Of a stretch of DNA of 64,000 nt, positions 61,528-64,000 are shown piece after piece. The position numbers were made by a program, and so were the translations under genes. The notes beneath the pieces are model-generated. The model did no database searches and was not told the origin of the DNA. It saw only the letters and a list, made by a program, of their open reading frames with translations. Source of the DNA: Lachnospiraceae bacterium (GTDB lineage: Bacteria > Bacillota > Clostridia > Lachnospirales > Lachnospiraceae); contig CAJTDK010000005.1 in the NCBI GenBank assembly GCA_910575105.1, positions 124,001 to 188,000 on the forward strand, read 5' to 3'. The number at the start of each line of letters is the position of its first letter. The stretch's first letter is position 1.

Positions 61528-62517
61528 CTACCAGAACACATTGTCTCCCACGATGATCCCGTCGTGGCCGGTATAGGATGCCCAGAAGAAGAGGCATTTC
61601 TTCACCTGACCGTTGCGCTCTCCGGAAAGTACGGCTTTAGCGGCTTTGTAGGCGGAATCCATAGGGCCTTTCTGCAGTACCTCGTCCAGCTTCCCGGATC
61701 TGACCGGGGAGAACTGGCCGGACTGATAGATGACTTCTTCAATCGAGTTCGGGAATCTGGCGCTGCCAACACGGTTCATGATCACAGTGCCGACGGCGAT
61801 CATGCCTTCGTAGCTTATCCCTGCTTCACATTCGAGGATGGCGGCCAACAGTGCGATAGTATCGGCATCCGCATTCTTCGCGGCTTCGATCGCAGCCTCG
61901 GCGGCTCGGGCTTCCTCAAGCTTGGAGGCGTAATCGTCAAGCTGCCCGGAGGTCTCAGAAAGCTTTTCGGTAAGGTCATCCTGCTGCTTATTCAATTTTT
62001 TTTCCAGTTTGGACAGCTCATTTTGCTCTTTTTCCAGCCTGTCCTGCTTTTTTTCCACATTTTCGCGGATGTTCTGGAACTCTTTCAGCATATCACGGTC
62101 GTAATCGCTGATCATCGTTACATATTCTGCGTTGTTCAAAAAATCTGCCATGCTCTCGGAGGACAGAAGAATCTGGAGCAAGGAGAGACTGCCGCCTTCG
62201 TACATGAACCGGATCCGCTCCTTCATGGCTTTATAGTGGTTCTTTTCATTCAGCTTTGCAGAGGCAAGGTCAAGCTCTGCGGCTTCGATCTGTTTCGCTT
62301 TTTTCTTAATCTTGGATGATGTATCTTCGAGCTTGGTACTTAAGGCGTCAAGCTCGTCATTCATGGTATCAATGTCATCCTGCAGCTCGGAAGTCTTCTG
62401 CTCAAGTTCCGAGGAGTCGGGTGCGGCGTATATCAGATCGCCGGGGACGATGAGCGCGATGGCGCACAAAACGGCGGCGGAAGCTCTGCATATACGATGA
62501 TATCTGCTTTTTATCAT
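61528..62517 (-). CDS. Secreted cell-wall hydrolase with coiled-coil domain
   Basis: 329 residues. Signal peptide about 1-31 (AALIVPGDLIYAA-like end). Long coiled coil about 34-215 resembling the CwlO/PcsB N-terminal regulator domain, including the block YEGGSLSLLQILLSSESMADFL. C-terminal SleB-type Hydrolase_2 domain about 220-329 (LECEAGISYEGMIAVGTVIMNRV). A peptidoglycan hydrolase probably controlled by FtsEX-like interaction, as in PcsB. Coupling this coiled coil to a SleB domain rather than NlpC/P60 or CHAP is less common, in my judgement. Confidence 0.88.
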   Translation of the reverse strand: MIKSRYHRICRASAAVLCAIALIVPGDLIYAAPDSSELEQKTSELQDDIDTMNDELDALSTKLEDTSSKIKKKAKQIEAAELDLASAKLNEKNHYKAMKERIRFMYEGGSLSLLQILLSSESMADFLNNAEYVTMISDYDRDMLKEFQNIRENVEKKQDRLEKEQNELSKLEKKLNKQQDDLTEKLSETSGQLDDYASKLEEARAAEAAIEAAKNADADTIALLAAILECEAGISYEGMIAVGTVIMNRVGSARFPNSIEEVIYQSGQFSPVRSGKLDEVLQKGPMDSAYKAAKAVLSGERNGQVKKCLFFWASYTGHDGIIVGDNVFW

Positions 62518-62593
62518 ACAAGTTCCCTTTCTGTTTTCTGTAATAAATTGTATGGTGTGTTACGCTCACGGAGTAAATAATATAGAAAGTAAC

Positions 62594-62662
62594 GTTACTG
62601 TTCACACAGGTTTGTACATCTACTGCACAGTCAGCGCGCATTCCTGACCCATGAACAGTAAC
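62594..62662 (+). repeat. Dispersed palindromic repeat, partial copy C, with flanking inverted 11-mer
   Basis: 62630-62662 matches the 3' half of copy A (GCGCATTCCTGACCCAT then AACAGTAAC). The left half is replaced, but GTTACTGTTCA at 62594-62604 is the exact inverse of TGAACAGTAAC at 62652-62662. Located in the divergent gap 62518-62827, which also holds the promoter at 62701 and short dyads near 62750-62800. Confidence 0.7.
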
Positions 62663-62700
62663 CACAGTAACACCAGTATTAGCCTTTATTATACATCACG

Positions 62701-62729
62701 TTGCACAATAAAGCAAACTTTGATAAAAT
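62701..62729 (+). promoter_or_regulatory. Promoter of the 62828 gene
   Basis: TTGCAC (62701-62706), 17 nt, TAAAAT (62724-62729). The roughly 95-nt leader contains an inverted repeat (TTGCTG ... CAGCAA). Confidence 0.6.
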
Positions 62730-62827
62730 ATTTTATAAATAGATAATAATCTGTTGCTGGTCACGGAGTGAACAGCAGCAATAATCTGGAATGAACAGAT
62801 AATTTTCAGCTGAAAGGAATATACGAG

Positions 62828-63406
62828 ATGAAAAAATACGAGGAAGAGCACTATTGCTATGAGAATATCAAGGACAGGATCTATCCGTGGGTCAAAAATG
62901 AGCTGAAGGACAGCCAGGCCCTGAACGGAAAGCGGATAGCAAAGAATGCAGCGGCGATTGCATTTGCGGGGGATCTGAAAGTTGTCTTTGCCATTAAGCG
63001 GGACAAGGGCAGTTATGAGATCGTGACGGACAATATGCTCTCGCCGGATACTGATATAGAGACGATGTATCATACCGCCTGTGAAAATCTGGTGCGGGAC
63101 GTAGAATTTGTAATCGGAAATACATGGGACGGCGCGTACAGCATCATCGCTGACGGGATCCATGAGGCAAGCGCAGTCTGTTTTAAGCATATCTGGCAGG
63201 TGTGTGTGAATAAACTGAAAGATGACCTGCTGATCATGGTGCCGTGCAAGGATACGGTACTGTTCGCCCCGGCGGGGCAGGAGAGGGTCGTTAAGGAGAT
63301 GATTTCCCACGGCAGGAAGGCGTATGAGACGGGGGACGACTGCATTACCGATACGGTATTTTTGTTTTCAAAGGAGAAGGAGGAGCTGACGGTTTATGAA
63401 GCATAG
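62828..63406 (+). CDS. Conserved protein of unknown function (DUF5688/DUF1444-like)
   Basis: 192 residues, soluble, mixed alpha/beta, no signal peptide. The pattern VFAIKRDKGSYEIVTDNML ... METMYHTACENL-like helix ... LLIMVPCKDTVLFAPAG resembles DUF1444/DUF5688 proteins, a tentative placement from memory. AAAGGAA before the ATG. Overlaps the HAD gene by 11 nt, so the two are co-translated. Confidence 0.6.
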   Translation: MKKYEEEHYCYENIKDRIYPWVKNELKDSQALNGKRIAKNAAAIAFAGDLKVVFAIKRDKGSYEIVTDNMLSPDTDIETMYHTACENLVRDVEFVIGNTWDGAYSIIADGIHEASAVCFKHIWQVCVNKLKDDLLIMVPCKDTVLFAPAGQERVVKEMISHGRKAYETGDDCITDTVFLFSKEKEELTVYEA

Positions 63407-64000
63407 GATCAGGATGGTGGGCTTTGACCTGGACGGCACACTGCTGACGACAGATAAAAAGCTGACCGGATATACAAAGGAGATACTGAGAAGGGCGATA
63501 AAGGAAGGCGTTACGCTGCTTCCGGTCACCGGGCGGCCTCTCAGCGGAGTGTCGGAGGAGATCTCTGGCTTTGAAGGCATAAGGCATATGATCACCTCTA
63601 ACGGGGCCAGGATACTGGAGGATGGGAGGCCGATTAAGGAAAATCTTCTTCCTGTCGAAAAAGCGCGAAAAATCTTGGATATTTTCGAAGATTATGATAC
63701 ACTACGAGATATATATTATGATGGGCAGGGATATATGCCGGAAGCTTTTATCCAGCGCATCGGCGATTTTGTATCGTCACCGGCCATGGCGGCGTACATG
63801 GTATCGACACGCATCCCGATTAAGGATATCCGCGCAAAATTTGAGGAGGAGAACAGAAGCCTTGATAAGATACAGGCGCTTTTTTGCAGCAGAGAGGATC
63901 AGGAAGAGGCGTGGAAGAGAGTGGAGGCTCTTGGAGACGTGGAGGTTACCGGTTCGCTCAGCATGAATATCGAGGTCAACGCCGGCGGAGTCCACAAGGG
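63396..64000 (+). CDS. HAD-superfamily hydrolase, Cof type (3' end outside window)
   Basis: About 201 residues are visible and the frame is open to the window edge. Motif I VGFDLDGTLLTTD is at about 8-20 and motif II as TGRPLSG after LLPV. The cap region matches Cof-type phosphatases acting on sugar or nucleotide phosphates. ATG 63396 lies inside the end of the previous gene, with GGAGGAG a little upstream. Confidence 0.9.
   Translation, partial: MKHRIRMVGFDLDGTLLTTDKKLTGYTKEILRRAIKEGVTLLPVTGRPLSGVSEEISGFEGIRHMITSNGARILEDGRPIKENLLPVEKARKILDIFEDYDTLRDIYYDGQGYMPEAFIQRIGDFVSSPAMAAYMVSTRIPIKDIRAKFEEENRSLDKIQALFCSREDQEEAWKRVEALGDVEVTGSLSMNIEVNAGGVHK

Noticed and set aside
61447-62319. 290-codon plus-strand frame opposite the cell-wall hydrolase
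   Set aside because: Phe/Leu/His-rich complement of a coiled-coil gene; the minus-strand gene has signal peptide and domains.
1-64000. Search for tRNA, rRNA, phage or IS genes
   Set aside because: No cloverleaf, rRNA segment, integrase or transposase was recognised on either strand.

Overview
The window looks like a chromosomal segment of a Gram-positive anaerobe of the Clostridia, most probably family Lachnospiraceae. The reasons are: the end of the S10/spc/alpha ribosomal operon in clostridial order, including a KOW-domain gene between map and infA; AGGAGG-type ribosome binding sites; many CUT1/CUT2 sugar transporters; an [FeFe] hydrogenase; peptide- and amino-acid-fermentation genes; and a lacto-N-biose phosphorylase (GH112). 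I cannot name the genus from the sequence alone. No tRNA, rRNA, CRISPR array, prophage or intact insertion sequence was seen.

Layout. (1) 1-6561: secY (5' end outside the window), adk, map, KOW protein, infA, rpmJ, rpsM, rpsK, rpsD, rpoA, rplQ, with a near-consensus internal promoter before rpmJ and a terminator after rplQ. (2) 6562-15524: a sugar-sensing and uptake module. It has a membrane-anchored RbsB-like protein, a NarL/DesK-type histidine kinase, a response regulator, an anchored SBP_bac_1 protein, then a lipoprotein RbsB-like binding protein, RbsA-like ATPase, RbsC-like permease and a second, paralogous response regulator. (3) 15525-19856: a MacAB-like efflux operon. (4) 20012-21877: a PPDK_N-type protein, followed by a 157-bp inverted-repeat element and short tandem repeats. 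(5) 22173-31774: peptide and amino-acid use (peptidase T, YjeM-like antiporter, M18 aminopeptidase, asparaginase, LysR, GntR/FCD regulator, YitT, POT transporter). A shared dyad sits before pepT and the POT gene, with a variant before the GntR gene. (6) 31989-39855: LysR regulator, aspartate-type aminotransferase, glutamate dehydrogenase, and an NAD(P)H-linked [FeFe] hydrogenase pair. (7) 39872-61525: an accessory carbohydrate region. It holds an IclR remnant, GH42 and GH2 beta-galactosidases, an Rpn-like pseudogene, MATE pump, two AraC regulators, an unclassified 613-residue putative sugar-active protein, a CUT1 binding protein with two permeases but no ATPase, a chemoreceptor, GH112 phosphorylase and a small APH-fold kinase. 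(8) 61528-64000: secreted coiled-coil cell-wall hydrolase, an unknown 192-residue protein and a HAD hydrolase cut by the window end.

How it fits together (inference): peptides are imported and hydrolysed, amino acids are deaminated by the aminotransferase/GDH pair, and reducing equivalents can leave as H2 through the hydrogenase. The accessory region would take up and split beta-galactosides, including galacto-N-biose/lacto-N-biose from mucin or milk glycans, as expected for a gut commensal. The least described pieces are the two-anchored-binding-protein signalling module (6636-15442), the 613-residue protein in the GH112 region, and the shared operator of the peptide genes.
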